From: Marinobacter adhaerens HP15
GTDB taxonomy: Bacteria; Pseudomonadota; Gammaproteobacteria; Pseudomonadales; Oleiphilaceae
Assembly (NCBI RefSeq): GCF_000166295.1
Contig: NC_017506.1
Coordinates: 2,790,001-2,854,000, forward strand
Direction of reading: 5' to 3'
Length of the DNA: 64,000 nt
The position numbers and the translations under genes are program-made. Within the stretch, counting starts at the first letter, position 1. Each line of letters begins with the position of its first letter. The notes under the pieces are model-generated. The model was not told the DNA's origin and ran no database searches. It worked only from the letters and a program-made list of their open reading frames with translations. This document shows positions 27,022 through 36,252 of the stretch, one piece after another.

Positions 27022-27930
27022 TCAGGTGCCACCAGAGATAACGTCTCCGGCGTCACCGTCGGCAGTACTGACAATCCTGTCACCAATCACACGCAGGCAG
27101 CCGCTCTTGCAGACTACGTTGAGAGGCGTTCTGGAGACCACATCCCCGTCGGCCGTAACGGTCTTAGGTTTGCCGGTGTGTACCAGGAAGCGTTGGCTCC
27201 TGATATGAACCAGCGTACTGGTGCGCCGAGGAGTCTGCCGGTTCAGGCGAACCATCAGAAACGTGAACAAAAGCTGAAGAATGGGGCGTGGCCGGACCGC
27301 GACAATAGCCAGCTGGCCATCGCTGACGGATGCCTTGGGAATCTCATTGCCACCGCCAAAAAAAGCGCCATTGGCCACCGCGATGGAAAGCCACCGGCCC
27401 TTCACGACGCCCCGATCGCAACGGATGGTTGCCCTGAAGCCTCGCTTCGCATTCAGCCGGCGTAATAATTCGACCACATAGCTGAAACGCCCGAAGAGCT
27501 TTTTTTCGGTACTGCGGGATTCTCGTGCAGGGAGGGTTCCCATGCCGACATGGGCAACGTTCAAAAACATACCGTCACCATAATCCGCGACATCCACCAT
27601 TTGCGTTCGGCCGCTGGCAATCAACTTACACAGCGCTCCCGGCTGGTGGGGAAGCCCCAGATTCCGGGCAAAGTCGTTGGCTGTACCAGACGGCAGGACA
27701 GCAAGGGTGGCCCCCTTCTCCCGGCAAACGGCGGCGGCCCGGCTTACCGAACCGTCTCCGCCCGCGACTATAAGCGTGTCCCGGTCGTCGAGCCTGGTGC
27801 TCCAGTCGGATTCCTCAAAGTCACGGCATAGAGGATCGTGGATACCGGCAGTTGCCAGGTGCTCCAGCCAGAAGTCCCGGCCTCGCTCACCATCGCCAGC
27901 ACCGGAATTGCATATCAGCCAATAAGCCAT
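27022..27930 (-). CDS. Diacylglycerol kinase family lipid kinase (YegS-like)
   Basis: The 302-residue protein has the DAGK catalytic-domain hallmark LIVAGGDGSVSRAAAVC near residue 55, followed by LAVLPSGTANDFARNLGLP near 75-95, and the GMFLNVAHVGMGT stretch near 120. Such cytoplasmic enzymes phosphorylate lipids such as diacylglycerol or sphingosine using ATP. The C-terminal half is the beta-rich lipid-binding fold with VTADGDVVSRTPLNV near 275. It is divergent from the haloalkane dehalogenase gene with only about 80 bases between starts. Confidence 0.9.
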   Translation of the reverse strand: MAYWLICNSGAGDGERGRDFWLEHLATAGIHDPLCRDFEESDWSTRLDDRDTLIVAGGDGSVSRAAAVCREKGATLAVLPSGTANDFARNLGLPHQPGALCKLIASGRTQMVDVADYGDGMFLNVAHVGMGTLPARESRSTEKKLFGRFSYVVELLRRLNAKRGFRATIRCDRGVVKGRWLSIAVANGAFFGGGNEIPKASVSDGQLAIVAVRPRPILQLLFTFLMVRLNRQTPRRTSTLVHIRSQRFLVHTGKPKTVTADGDVVSRTPLNVVCKSGCLRVIGDRIVSTADGDAGDVISGGT

Positions 27931-28009
27931 GGCGCTTGTCTCTGCTCCCCTGCTCCATCACAATCCTTTAGACCATTTCCTCACAATAATGAACAACAAG
28001 GCAAGCTCG

Positions 28010-28900
28010 ATGGATTTTGTCAGAACCCCGGAAAAACGCTTTGAACGACTCCTGGATTACCCGTTTGAGCCCCACTACGTGGAGGTGGACGGGCTGCGTA
28101 TGCACTACGTGGATGAAGGGCCGGCCGACGCAAGTCCCGTTCTGATGATGCATGGCGAACCTTCCTGGTCCTACCTCTACCGGCATATGATTCCGATCTG
28201 CGCGGCGGCCGGCCACCGGGTTATCGCCCCGGACCTGATCGGTTTCGGCAAGTCCGACAAACCCACGTCCCTTGACGACTATTCCTACCAGCAGCACATG
28301 GACTGGATGCAGTCGTTCCTCGATCAGCTCGGACTCACCAACATCACTCTGGTATGCCAGGATTGGGGCTCATTGCTGGGGCTGCGGCTGGCGGCGGAGA
28401 ATCCTGAACGGTTCCTGGCCATTGTGGTGGGCAACGGCATGTTACCTACCGGCGATCAGAAAGCCCCGCCGGCGTTCAAGATCTGGAAGAATTTTGCCCT
28501 GCACAGTCCCTGGTTTCCCATTGCACGGATCATCAACACCGGCTCTTTCCGCAAGCTGGGGCCCGATGAAATGAGGGCCTACGACGCACCCTTCCCTGGC
28601 AAAAAGTACAAAGCCGGCGCCCGGGCCTTCCCCAGACTGGTGCCGATGCACCCGGACGATCCCGCCAGTGAGGCTAACCGGAACGCCTGGAAAGTGCTCG
28701 AACGTTGGGAAAAGCCGTTTCTGACCACCTTCAGCAATGGCGATCCGATCACCCGGGGCGGAGACGCCTATATGCAGAAGCGGATTCCAGGCGCAAAAGA
28801 CCAGCCCCACGTAACCCTCAAGGGCGGTCATTTTCTTCAGGAAGATTCCCCCGTGCCCTTTGCCCGGGCCATCAATGATCTGCTCGCGACACTCTCCTGA
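28010..28900 (+). CDS. Haloalkane dehalogenase
   Basis: This 296-residue alpha/beta hydrolase should cleave carbon-halogen bonds of haloalkanes by hydrolysis. Key residues are visible: HGEPSWSYLYRHM near residue 46 (oxyanion HGxP), nucleophile Asp118 followed by halide-binding Trp119 in CQDWGSLLGLR, Asp245 in SNGDPITRG as catalytic acid, and His274 in KGGHFLQED. An acid after strand 7 together with the MDFVRTPEKRFERLLDYPFEPHYVEVDG start suggests subfamily HLD-I. The start at 28010 aligns with that family start; an in-frame ATG at 27989 is possible. It is monocistronic. Confidence 0.9.
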   Translation: MDFVRTPEKRFERLLDYPFEPHYVEVDGLRMHYVDEGPADASPVLMMHGEPSWSYLYRHMIPICAAAGHRVIAPDLIGFGKSDKPTSLDDYSYQQHMDWMQSFLDQLGLTNITLVCQDWGSLLGLRLAAENPERFLAIVVGNGMLPTGDQKAPPAFKIWKNFALHSPWFPIARIINTGSFRKLGPDEMRAYDAPFPGKKYKAGARAFPRLVPMHPDDPASEANRNAWKVLERWEKPFLTTFSNGDPITRGGDAYMQKRIPGAKDQPHVTLKGGHFLQEDSPVPFARAINDLLATLS

Positions 28901-28926
28901 GTGGTCTAGTCCCGAGCGTGGCAAAT

Positions 28927-29817
28927 TCAATCCTGGCCTACCGGCACCCGCGGCCGGTAGTGCCAGGAAGACCAGCTGTACAGGCCCAGTGCAATCCAGA
29001 TCACCACAAAGCTCGTCAGTTGGGCGTCACTCAAAGGCTCGCCGAACACGAGCAGGGCAATAAAGAACTGCAGGGTGGGATTGATGTACATCAGGAAGCC
29101 GACGGTCGCCAACCGCAGGCGCCGGGCGGCACCGGCAAAAAGTAGCAGCGGAATGGCTGTCACAATGCCGCTGGCCATCAGCAGGCTGCCAATGTAGGCA
29201 CTGTCGCTGAAGTGCGACATACCCTCGCTCGCCAGCCATCCAAAGGTCAGCAGGCCAACCGGCAATAGCAACATGGTTTCAACGAACAGGCCGGAAAGCC
29301 CATCGAGCAACACCTGTTTTCGAACGAGGCCATAAGTACCGAAACTCATGGCAAGGGCGAGTGAAATCCACGGCAGTTCACCAAGCATCGCAAGCTGGAT
29401 CAGAATACCAACGCCTGCGAGCACCACCGCAGCCATCTGCCACGGCCCCATGCGTTCGCGAAGCACGAGCATGCCCAGGGCGACATTCACCAGTGGCGTC
29501 AGGAAATAGCCCAGGCTGGCCTGGAGAACATGGCGGGTTTCCACGGAATAAATGTAGATGCCCCAGTTGGCGGCAATGAGCAGCGCACAGGCAAGAACGC
29601 GCCAGAGCTGCTTCGGATTCGCCAATGCCGCTCTCACAGCAGGCCAGCGACGGAGGCCACTTATGACCACAGCGAGAAAAACACAGGACCAGATGATCCG
29701 GTGAATCAAGATTTCAAAGGCCGGCACACCCTCAAACAGGGCAAAGAACAGAGGAAAACAGCCCCAGATCGTGTAGGCACTCAGGCCATACCAGACCCCT
29801 TTGGTCGCATCCGTCAT
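28927..29817 (-). CDS. rarD: RarD-type EamA transporter
   Basis: The 296-residue inner-membrane protein has ten hydrophobic segments and the RarD start GVWYGLSAYTIWGCFPLFFALFEGVPAFEILIHRIIWS. The second half contains GSLLMASGIVTAIPLLLFAGAARRLRLATVGFLMYINPTLQFFIALLVFGEP, typical of RarD. Its name comes from an E. coli gene predicted to affect chloramphenicol sensitivity; the natural substrate is unknown. It lies in tandem with a second EamA transporter 27 bases upstream, likely as one operon. Confidence 0.88.
   Translation of the reverse strand: MTDATKGVWYGLSAYTIWGCFPLFFALFEGVPAFEILIHRIIWSCVFLAVVISGLRRWPAVRAALANPKQLWRVLACALLIAANWGIYIYSVETRHVLQASLGYFLTPLVNVALGMLVLRERMGPWQMAAVVLAGVGILIQLAMLGELPWISLALAMSFGTYGLVRKQVLLDGLSGLFVETMLLLPVGLLTFGWLASEGMSHFSDSAYIGSLLMASGIVTAIPLLLFAGAARRLRLATVGFLMYINPTLQFFIALLVFGEPLSDAQLTSFVVIWIALGLYSWSSWHYRPRVPVGQD
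28931..28968. terminator. Stem-loop at the 3' end of rarD
   Basis: TCCTGGC (28931-28937) pairs with GCCAGGA (28962-28968) and, inside it, TACCGGC pairs with GCCGGTA, with a small bulge. It lies in the last codons of rarD and about 30 bases beyond the stop of the convergent dehalogenase gene, so it may end both transcripts. No T-tract. Confidence 0.5.
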
Positions 29818-29843
29818 GTATTAGCCACTCCCGGACACCCTTC

Positions 29844-30731
29844 CTAGGCTGGTTTTTTCTGGGTGGCAACCAGAGCCACACCAACGATAGCGATGAGCCC
29901 GCCTGTCATTGCCAGTCCTCCAAGGCGCTCATCGAACAGCAGATACGCTTCCAGCGCGGTAACCGGAGGCACCAGGTAGAACAGGCTGGCCACCTGGGAA
30001 GCAGCACCCTGGCGTATCAGCCACATCAGAAGAAGGACGGCGCCGGTGGATAACCCAATCACAAGCCAGGCCATGGACAACTGCAACTGCAGGCTCCACT
30101 CAACCTCGCGGGTTTCGAGGGCGAAGGCTCCAATGGCAAACAGGGCGGCCGCTGCCGCAAATTGGATCAGCGTGCCGGCCACCAGATCCGCGCTGGCGCC
30201 GAAGCGCTTCTGGTAGACCGTGCCCATGGAAATTCCAGCGAGGGCAAAACCCGCCCAAAGCAGGCTCCAGGGAGAAAAGCCGGAGGCCTGACCACTCATA
30301 CCGAACTTCTCGAGGAGGACAAGCGCGACACCGACCAGCCCCAGTATAAGTCCAATCCACTGACGTCCGCTGACTGTTTCCTTGAGGATTGCCACCGCCG
30401 CCGCAGCCGTCACCAGGGGTTGCAGCCCCACAATCAGGGAAACAATTCCGGACGCCATGCCATCCTGAATCGCGTAGTAGACACCGCCCAGATAGCAGCC
30501 ATGCACCAACATCCCGGTAACCGCAAGGTGTCCGGCACCTCGCCAGCCCGGCCAGCGGGTTTTCATGACCCAGGCCAGGGCTCCAAGCACCACCAGTGTC
30601 AGCAGCATGCGGATCAGCAGCAGCGTAAACGGCTCCGCAAAGGGCAGACCGTACTTGGCGCCGATAAAACCAGTACTCCACAGCCAGACGAACAGCGCGG
30701 GCACGAAAAACGAGTAAAACAGTGAGCGCAT
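29844..30731 (-). CDS. EamA/DMT family transporter
   Basis: The 295-residue protein has ten membrane segments in two EamA repeats, starting MRSLFYSFFVPALFVWLWSTGFIGAKYGLPFAEPFTLLLIRMLLT; the WSTGFIGAKYGL element is characteristic. The second repeat contains LFYLVPPVTALEAYLLFDERLGGLAMTGGLIAIVGV. The family exports metabolites such as amino acids. The ATG at 30731 was preferred over a TTG nine bases upstream. It precedes rarD in the same direction. Confidence 0.88.
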   Translation of the reverse strand: MRSLFYSFFVPALFVWLWSTGFIGAKYGLPFAEPFTLLLIRMLLTLVVLGALAWVMKTRWPGWRGAGHLAVTGMLVHGCYLGGVYYAIQDGMASGIVSLIVGLQPLVTAAAAVAILKETVSGRQWIGLILGLVGVALVLLEKFGMSGQASGFSPWSLLWAGFALAGISMGTVYQKRFGASADLVAGTLIQFAAAAALFAIGAFALETREVEWSLQLQLSMAWLVIGLSTGAVLLLMWLIRQGAASQVASLFYLVPPVTALEAYLLFDERLGGLAMTGGLIAIVGVALVATQKKPA

Positions 30732-30834
30732 GAAACTCAACCGGATTCGATGTATTTGTCAGTCAGCTTACTTTATAAGTTAGCAGGCAAACAAAACAGA
30801 TACAGAAATCCGGTTTCGTGACCAGTACAGTTTG

Positions 30835-33030
30835 TCAGGCACGGGTCTCCGGCAGCCTTACTTCGATAGCCGGCTCGGAATCGTGCCAGTTACCCTCCCA
30901 GGTGACTTCGGGTGCTGCGCCCGGCCGGGGCGTAATGGTGACGGACACGGATCCGAAACTGGTCGGTGCCGGCCCGAAGCGGATTGGTTTGTCCTGCTCC
31001 AGCCACCGTGGAGGGATACCAGCTCCGAGAATGAGACGATCTCCCTCCTCCCGGACAAAGCAGTTGCGGACCATCAACACCCACTCGGCCGACGCCCAGA
31101 CATGGTGACCATCGCCCATACAGCCGCCCTCGGTCGCCGGATGAATGGCTTCCGGCCATTGCCCGGTGGGCGATGCCAGGCCAGCCACCGCATCCACCAG
31201 ATCCAGGAATCGAGCATCGCCCGCACGCAGGAGGACCTGAGCCACGTGCAGGGTGAGGTAGGCGTTAAGACCCGAGTGAATCATGTCCTGATAGAACGCC
31301 CCTTTCACAAAGCATTTTTCGAGGAGGAATTCGGCACAGTCCAGCAACCTGGGATCATCCGGCTCACACAGCTGGGTCGGATAACCCATCGCCAGTGAGC
31401 CAATGGCGCCCGCATCCAGACGGCGATAGGGCGAGGCCGGCATTCCCGGTCGCTTGAGTCGCTGCTCGCAGGTTGCCAGACTGCGATCCACCGTCTGGCT
31501 GAACTCTTGGGCACCGGCGCCAAAATGCTCGCTGGTTTCCCGGTCAATCGGGGCAAACAGTGATTCGGCGGCCTTCAGGCCGGCGATGCCCCAGAAGTCG
31601 TCCCAGTAGTAATAATCATTGGGCCCCAGGTGTTCGGCGCTGAATCCGGCGGGCAAAAGGCCAGCGTGAGGCCCTTCGATATTTTCACTCAGGCGTTTAT
31701 TCTCGATCCAGCGAGCGCCCTTGCGCACCGGCTCTTGCCACTCCCGGTGCAGAGGTCGACCAGTAAGCTCATGGAACCGCCTCAGAATCCAGAGCACTTC
31801 TCCATTGGCATCCCATTCCCCTTCCTGCGAGCGGAAATAGCCGTTTTTCAGTTGCCGCGCCGGGAACTGGTAGAGCGCCCGCTCAGCGCGATCTGTCAGA
31901 CCTGCACAGAGCAAGGCATGGATAATGAACGCGGCATCGCGAAACCAGAAACGCTTGTAGGTATAGGGCCCGGGGTACACATCTTCCGGAGAGTGCAGCA
32001 CCAGGGAATTCAGGGCGGCGTCATAGAGGAACTGCCAGTTTTCGTCGGGGCACTCCAGGCGGGCATGGCCATGAAGGGCGGCCGCCCAGCCGTCAGAGCG
32101 AATGACTGGCGCCGACTCATCCTGCAGCGGCACTCTGAGCCTGAGCTCCGACTCCTCACCTGCTTCGACCCGGAACAGGGCCGCTGCGGTGACCATGCCG
32201 ACGTCGCACTGCCCTTCGCTCTGGTCTTCCTTGTCCTGCAAGTGAATCCGAACATCACCCTCGCGATAGTTCGACACATGATGACGCTCTGCCGGGCGAC
32301 TGAAAAACACCGCCTGCTTGCCATCTACGGTCCAGGCGTCTCTCTGCTCGGACAGCCGGACCTTGTTGATAAAGCTGATTCCTTCAGGATTGGCGGGGCG
32401 CAAGGATATGACCAGAGAGCCGGAAGTCTCGGCCCGGGCCTTCACGACCATTTCGCAAACCGCCCGGCCGTTTTCGACTACCACCCGGGAACGACTGGTC
32501 AGGGCCAGCCCGTCCAGTTCGGACTCTGTGACCACGCAGGGACCACCCTCAAGTTCCTGGCGTTGCCGGGCCGTCTTGCAACGTGAAAGCAGAAGGCATC
32601 GGCCATCGTCCGCCAGCAGCCACGCATCCAGTGACCAGCCGTCATGGAACGGTGTCAGCAACCCCCGGGGATCCACCACGGGCAATTCATCCACATCCGG
32701 CTGTCCGATGGCCGTCCAGTTACGGTTACTGAGATTGATGTGGGTAATCGAAAATGCCCGGGGAATGAAGGCAATGTCTTCGGGGTCGAACTGGCGCTCC
32801 ACCCAGTATGGCCAGACCCAATCAAGGTTGTGCTGGATGACCCGACTGTTGATCAGCCCCCGCGCATGGAAAACCACGCCGGCCCTGAGCAGTTCGATGG
32901 GCTCGCCGACTTCCGAAGGCTGGGCAAAACTGTGAAGTTTCCCGAGCAGCGCGATCGGATCCAGGAAACCATGGCGGTGGGCCACGCGTTTTACCAGGTA
33001 ACGCCAGGGCAGCCACTTCATCCAGCTCAT
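30835..33030 (-). CDS. Glycosidase-like protein with predicted (alpha/alpha)6 barrel, function unknown
   Basis: The 731-residue soluble protein has a mainly beta N-terminal half (to about residue 330) and an alpha-barrel C-terminal half with motifs like those of amylo-alpha-1,6-glucosidase, GH15 or GH63-type enzymes: YTYKRFWFRDAAFIIHALLCAGL near 370, GYFRSQEGEWDANGEVLWILRRFHEL near 405, YYYWDDFWGIAGLKAAE near 480, and GQWPEAIHPATEGGCMGDGHHVWASAEW near 640. The acidic residues in EWDANGE and QWPEAIHP are candidate catalytic groups. There is no signal peptide. Its start overlaps the VTT gene stop in an ATGA, so the two are translated together. Substrate cannot be named. Confidence 0.6.
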   Translation of the reverse strand: MSWMKWLPWRYLVKRVAHRHGFLDPIALLGKLHSFAQPSEVGEPIELLRAGVVFHARGLINSRVIQHNLDWVWPYWVERQFDPEDIAFIPRAFSITHINLSNRNWTAIGQPDVDELPVVDPRGLLTPFHDGWSLDAWLLADDGRCLLLSRCKTARQRQELEGGPCVVTESELDGLALTSRSRVVVENGRAVCEMVVKARAETSGSLVISLRPANPEGISFINKVRLSEQRDAWTVDGKQAVFFSRPAERHHVSNYREGDVRIHLQDKEDQSEGQCDVGMVTAAALFRVEAGEESELRLRVPLQDESAPVIRSDGWAAALHGHARLECPDENWQFLYDAALNSLVLHSPEDVYPGPYTYKRFWFRDAAFIIHALLCAGLTDRAERALYQFPARQLKNGYFRSQEGEWDANGEVLWILRRFHELTGRPLHREWQEPVRKGARWIENKRLSENIEGPHAGLLPAGFSAEHLGPNDYYYWDDFWGIAGLKAAESLFAPIDRETSEHFGAGAQEFSQTVDRSLATCEQRLKRPGMPASPYRRLDAGAIGSLAMGYPTQLCEPDDPRLLDCAEFLLEKCFVKGAFYQDMIHSGLNAYLTLHVAQVLLRAGDARFLDLVDAVAGLASPTGQWPEAIHPATEGGCMGDGHHVWASAEWVLMVRNCFVREEGDRLILGAGIPPRWLEQDKPIRFGPAPTSFGSVSVTITPRPGAAPEVTWEGNWHDSEPAIEVRLPETRA

Positions 33031-33761
33031 TCGTTTGCCTCCTGTTCTGTTGGCTCAGTCTCGACCTTGTAACGGGCGAGTGCCCGCCGGGCGAGACGAT
33101 TGAGAAACACCACGGCCAGTACCGTGCCTACGAAACCGGCACCGTAAATGGCCCACTCCAGGGGTGAACGGCCGGTTTCCCGCACACCCAGAGTTGACAG
33201 GTCGGCGGCAAGTGAGCCGAGATACACGTTGTGCAGGGAAAAGGGAATCACGCCGAAAAAGGTGCCGACAACGAAACCGCCAAACGAGAAATTGGTGAGA
33301 CCGAACAGATAATTGGACAGCTTGCCGGGGAAGAAAGGGATCAGGCGGGTCAGCAGTACAATTTTCCAGCCGTGAGGCGCCATTTCGTTGCTGACGACAG
33401 ACAATCGCGCGCGGCTGCGAATGTACACTCGGGCGTGCTCACCCAGAAAATGCCTGGCAACCAGAAAGGCAATGGCCGAACCCACAGTAGTGCCCACAAC
33501 CACGTAGGCTGTGCCTTCCAGCACGCCGAACACGAAACCCGCTCCGGTGGTCAACAACACCCCTGGCAGAAGCAGCACCATGGCCAGCACCATGATGCCG
33601 ACAAACAGGAGAGCCGCCCAGGCCCCCTGGGTATCAAACCAGCGCAGAAGCTCGACGACCTGCTGATGCACACCGAAGGCGTAAAGCAGACCGACTATCA
33701 GCCCAACGGCGGCAATGCTCCCGCCCATCCAGAGGACGGGCGACTTCTTCCAGTTGCTCAT
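33027..33761 (-). CDS. TVP38/TMEM64 family (VTT domain) membrane protein
   Basis: The 244-residue protein has about six hydrophobic segments and the VTT domain core LLPGVLLTTGAGFVFGVLEGTAYVVVGTTVGSAIAFLVARHFLGEH near 65-110, followed by LTRLIPFFPGKLSNYLFGLTNFSFGGFVVGTFFGVIPFSLHNVYLGS near 135-185. Such DedA-superfamily proteins are linked to lipid movement across membranes. Its coupling to a large glycosidase-like gene is unusual and hints at glycolipid or glycan handling, which is inference. Confidence 0.88.
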   Translation of the reverse strand: MSNWKKSPVLWMGGSIAAVGLIVGLLYAFGVHQQVVELLRWFDTQGAWAALLFVGIMVLAMVLLLPGVLLTTGAGFVFGVLEGTAYVVVGTTVGSAIAFLVARHFLGEHARVYIRSRARLSVVSNEMAPHGWKIVLLTRLIPFFPGKLSNYLFGLTNFSFGGFVVGTFFGVIPFSLHNVYLGSLAADLSTLGVRETGRSPLEWAIYGAGFVGTVLAVVFLNRLARRALARYKVETEPTEQEANE

Positions 33762-33820
33762 GGCCTCACCCTAACGCGGGAGGGCACCGGGTCTCAAAGG
33801 CCGGACAGGTCATCCGCGCT

Positions 33821-34060
33821 TTATGAGCTACTGAGAATCGACTGGAGTTTCTGGGTCAGATCGACTGCCTCTGCCCCCAACGGCGTGAGATAGCCGCCAT
33901 CTTTCTGGCTGATCAGCCCCTTGGCATGAAGGTTTTCGGCGGCCTTCACCGTTTCCGGAGCCGCCGAATGGGCATGAACCTTGAGCCCTTCCTGAGTCGA
34001 GGTGGACGGAAATTGGCCCAGCAAATTGAGTTCGGCAAGGTGATCAACAGAGAATGGCAT
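33821..34060 (-). CDS. TIGR02647 family small protein
   Basis: The 79-residue protein starts MPFSVDHLAELNLLGQFPSTSTQEGLKVH and ends with a winged-helix-like LHAKGLISQKDGGYLTPLGAEAVDLTQKLQSIL. This is the pattern of the small gammaproteobacterial family TIGR02647, annotated as a putative DNA-binding protein. No function is established. It is divergent from the pseudouridine synthase gene, 55 bases apart. Confidence 0.85.
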   Translation of the reverse strand: MPFSVDHLAELNLLGQFPSTSTQEGLKVHAHSAAPETVKAAENLHAKGLISQKDGGYLTPLGAEAVDLTQKLQSILSSS

Positions 34061-34115
34061 GGCATTTCCTCGTATTATTATCGGGGGTTTACATTCAGCA
34101 TAGCCGATTCACACC

Positions 34116-34814
34116 ATGAAGCTTTCACGAATTCTCAGCAACCGGAATGACATCAGTCGCCGTCAGGCCAATTTTCTGATTGCTTCCGGTCGGGTGGCCG
34201 TAAATGACGTCACCTGCCGCGATGCTGCTGCCGAGGTGGATCGGTTTTCATGCGTACGGATGGACGGCGATATCATTCAAGAGGCTGAAGCCTGCCATCA
34301 CCTCATGCTCCACAAACCTGCAGGTTTTCTGAGTGCAACGCTCGACGACACCCATCGGACCGTGATGGAGCTGATCTCGCCAGAACTGCGCGAGGATCTG
34401 CACATTGCCGGACGACTCGACCGCGCCAGCACGGGCCTGCTGATTCTCACCAATGATGGCCGCTGGTCACGCCAGCTCACCGAGCCCCGAATCAAGATCC
34501 CGAAAGTCTACCGGGTCAGCACAGCCTATCCGATTTCTCCAGAGACCCCTCATCGATTCGCGGAGGGCATCTGGTTTGAGTTCGAGCAACTCACCACCTC
34601 ACCTGCTGACCTGGATCTTCTGAGCCCCTGTGAAGCCAGAGTGACCATTTACGAGGGCCGCTACCATCAGGTAAAGCGCATGTTCCATGCCGTCGGTAAT
34701 CGCGTAACAGCCCTGCACCGGGAACAAATGGGGAATATCCGGTTGGACGACGACTTGGCGGCCGGCGAATACCGCTCCCTGACTGCCGAAGAAATCAACC
34801 TGATGCCGGATTGA
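34116..34814 (+). CDS. RsuA-family pseudouridine synthase
   Basis: The 232-residue enzyme has an N-terminal S4 RNA-binding domain (MKLSRILSNRNDISRRQANFLIASGRVAVNDVTCRDAA, residues 1-38) and the RsuA catalytic domain, with the catalytic aspartate in AGRLDRASTGLLILTNDG near residue 105 and KVYRVSTAYPI near 130. YEGRYHQVKRMFHAVGN near 180 is the RsuA/RluB motif. It isomerises uridine in rRNA, likely 16S rRNA U516 or a 23S site; length (232) is close to RsuA. Confidence 0.92.
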   Translation: MKLSRILSNRNDISRRQANFLIASGRVAVNDVTCRDAAAEVDRFSCVRMDGDIIQEAEACHHLMLHKPAGFLSATLDDTHRTVMELISPELREDLHIAGRLDRASTGLLILTNDGRWSRQLTEPRIKIPKVYRVSTAYPISPETPHRFAEGIWFEFEQLTTSPADLDLLSPCEARVTIYEGRYHQVKRMFHAVGNRVTALHREQMGNIRLDDDLAAGEYRSLTAEEINLMPD

Positions 34815-34891
34815 TCTGCCTCACAAACGCAGAGCCAGCATGGGCTATGCTTGCAGGATAGCTCCAACAGAAACAGGGAAGATTCAAGGCA

Positions 34892-36241
34892 ATGCCAAAC
34901 CAGACGAGCGATTTTTACCCACGGCCACTGCGTCATCTCAGCAGCTACCTCTCGGGGCTGGTGCAGGGAAAGCTCTGGCTGAAGGTGCTCATTGGCATGT
35001 TCCTCGGGTTGATTACAGGCACGCTCCTGGGACCGTCGGTGGGACTCGTGGAACCGGAAACCGGGACGTTGATCGGTAACTGGCTGGCTTTCCCGGGGCA
35101 ACTCTTCCTCGCCACCATCCAGATGATCGTAATCCCCCTGGTAATTGCCTCGGTGGTTCGCGGGCTCGCCGCCGGTGAAGACCTTGAACAGTTGCGAAAG
35201 CTCGGCCTGAGGGTAACCGGCTTTTTCGTAATCACGACGGCCATGGCAGCATCGATAGGTCTCTGGATCGGCGACCTGATCAACCCCGGCAGAATGATGG
35301 CAGGGCTCGGCACTCCCGTTGCAGCCGGGGAAAACAGTGTGCCTGTTGCCTCCATGCCGGGTGTGGATGAACTGCCCAAGACCCTGATCGGGCTGCTACC
35401 GGGCAACCCGCTCGATGCCATGGTTGAAGGCCAGATGCTCCAGGTGGTGATCTTCTCCATCATTGTCGGCATTGCCCTGGTGAGCATGGCCCCGGAAAAA
35501 TCCAGGCCCATGCTGGACCTGCTCGATTCCCTCCAGCAAATCTGCATGACGGTCGTACGCTGGGCAATGCGCCTTGCCCCCATTGCCGTGTTCGGCCTGA
35601 TGGCCCAACTCACAACCACCCTGGGATTCCGGGCAATGCTGGGCATGGCATCCTACGTTGCAACCGTCATTGCGGGCTTGCTGGTACTTCTGGGCGTTTA
35701 CATGCTGATCCTGAAGCTGCTCGCCGGCCAATCCCCCGTCCGGTTCCTGAAAGACACCCGGGATGTGCTGTTGCTGGCCTTTTCCACATCCAGCTCGGCG
35801 GCCGTCATGCCGCTTTCCATAAGAACCGCCGAAGACAAGCTCGGTGTCCGGCCGTCGGTTTCCCAGTTCGTGATTCCCCTGGGCGCCACCATCAACATGA
35901 ACGGCACGGCTCTCTACCAGGCCGTTGCTACCATCTTTCTGGCACAGGTCTACGGCATTGATCTCAGCATGGGCAGTATGGCGCTCGTGGTCGCCATGGC
36001 TGTGGGCGCGTCCATCGGCTCTCCCGCCACGCCCGGGGTAGGCATCGTGATCCTTGCCATGGTGCTGCAAACCGTGGGCATTCCTCCCAGCGGCATCGCA
36101 CTGATCATGGGTGTGGATCGAATCCTGGATATGTGCCGGACGGCCATCAACGTGACGGGCGATCTGGTGACCTGCAGACTGATGGAGAATCTGGCGGGAA
36201 AGAGACTGCCGCCCGAACCAGTACCGGAAGAAACGTCTTGA
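34892..36241 (+). CDS. Dicarboxylate/amino acid:cation symporter (DAACS/SDF family)
   Basis: The 449-residue inner-membrane protein has SDF features: KVLIGMFLGLITGTLLGP near residue 28, a LFLATIQMIVIPLVIASVVRGLA helix near 70, the serine-rich LLAFSTSSSAAVMPLSIRTAEDKLGV re-entrant loop near 290, and the NMNGTALYQAVATIFLAQ motif near 335 followed by DRILDMCRTAINVTGD near 410. It couples uptake of glutamate, aspartate or C4-dicarboxylates to sodium or protons. The IRTAEDKLGV and R-x-T-x-N-V-x-GD residues suggest an acidic substrate. Confidence 0.93.
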   Translation: MPNQTSDFYPRPLRHLSSYLSGLVQGKLWLKVLIGMFLGLITGTLLGPSVGLVEPETGTLIGNWLAFPGQLFLATIQMIVIPLVIASVVRGLAAGEDLEQLRKLGLRVTGFFVITTAMAASIGLWIGDLINPGRMMAGLGTPVAAGENSVPVASMPGVDELPKTLIGLLPGNPLDAMVEGQMLQVVIFSIIVGIALVSMAPEKSRPMLDLLDSLQQICMTVVRWAMRLAPIAVFGLMAQLTTTLGFRAMLGMASYVATVIAGLLVLLGVYMLILKLLAGQSPVRFLKDTRDVLLLAFSTSSSAAVMPLSIRTAEDKLGVRPSVSQFVIPLGATINMNGTALYQAVATIFLAQVYGIDLSMGSMALVVAMAVGASIGSPATPGVGIVILAMVLQTVGIPPSGIALIMGVDRILDMCRTAINVTGDLVTCRLMENLAGKRLPPEPVPEETS

Positions 36242-36252
36242 TCGGGCGGAGG

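Noticed and set aside
29844..36241. Possible genomic island (transporters, glycosidase-like gene, VTT, symporter)
   Set aside because: No tRNA, integrase, direct repeats or clear composition shift; genes look like ordinary core and accessory chromosome.
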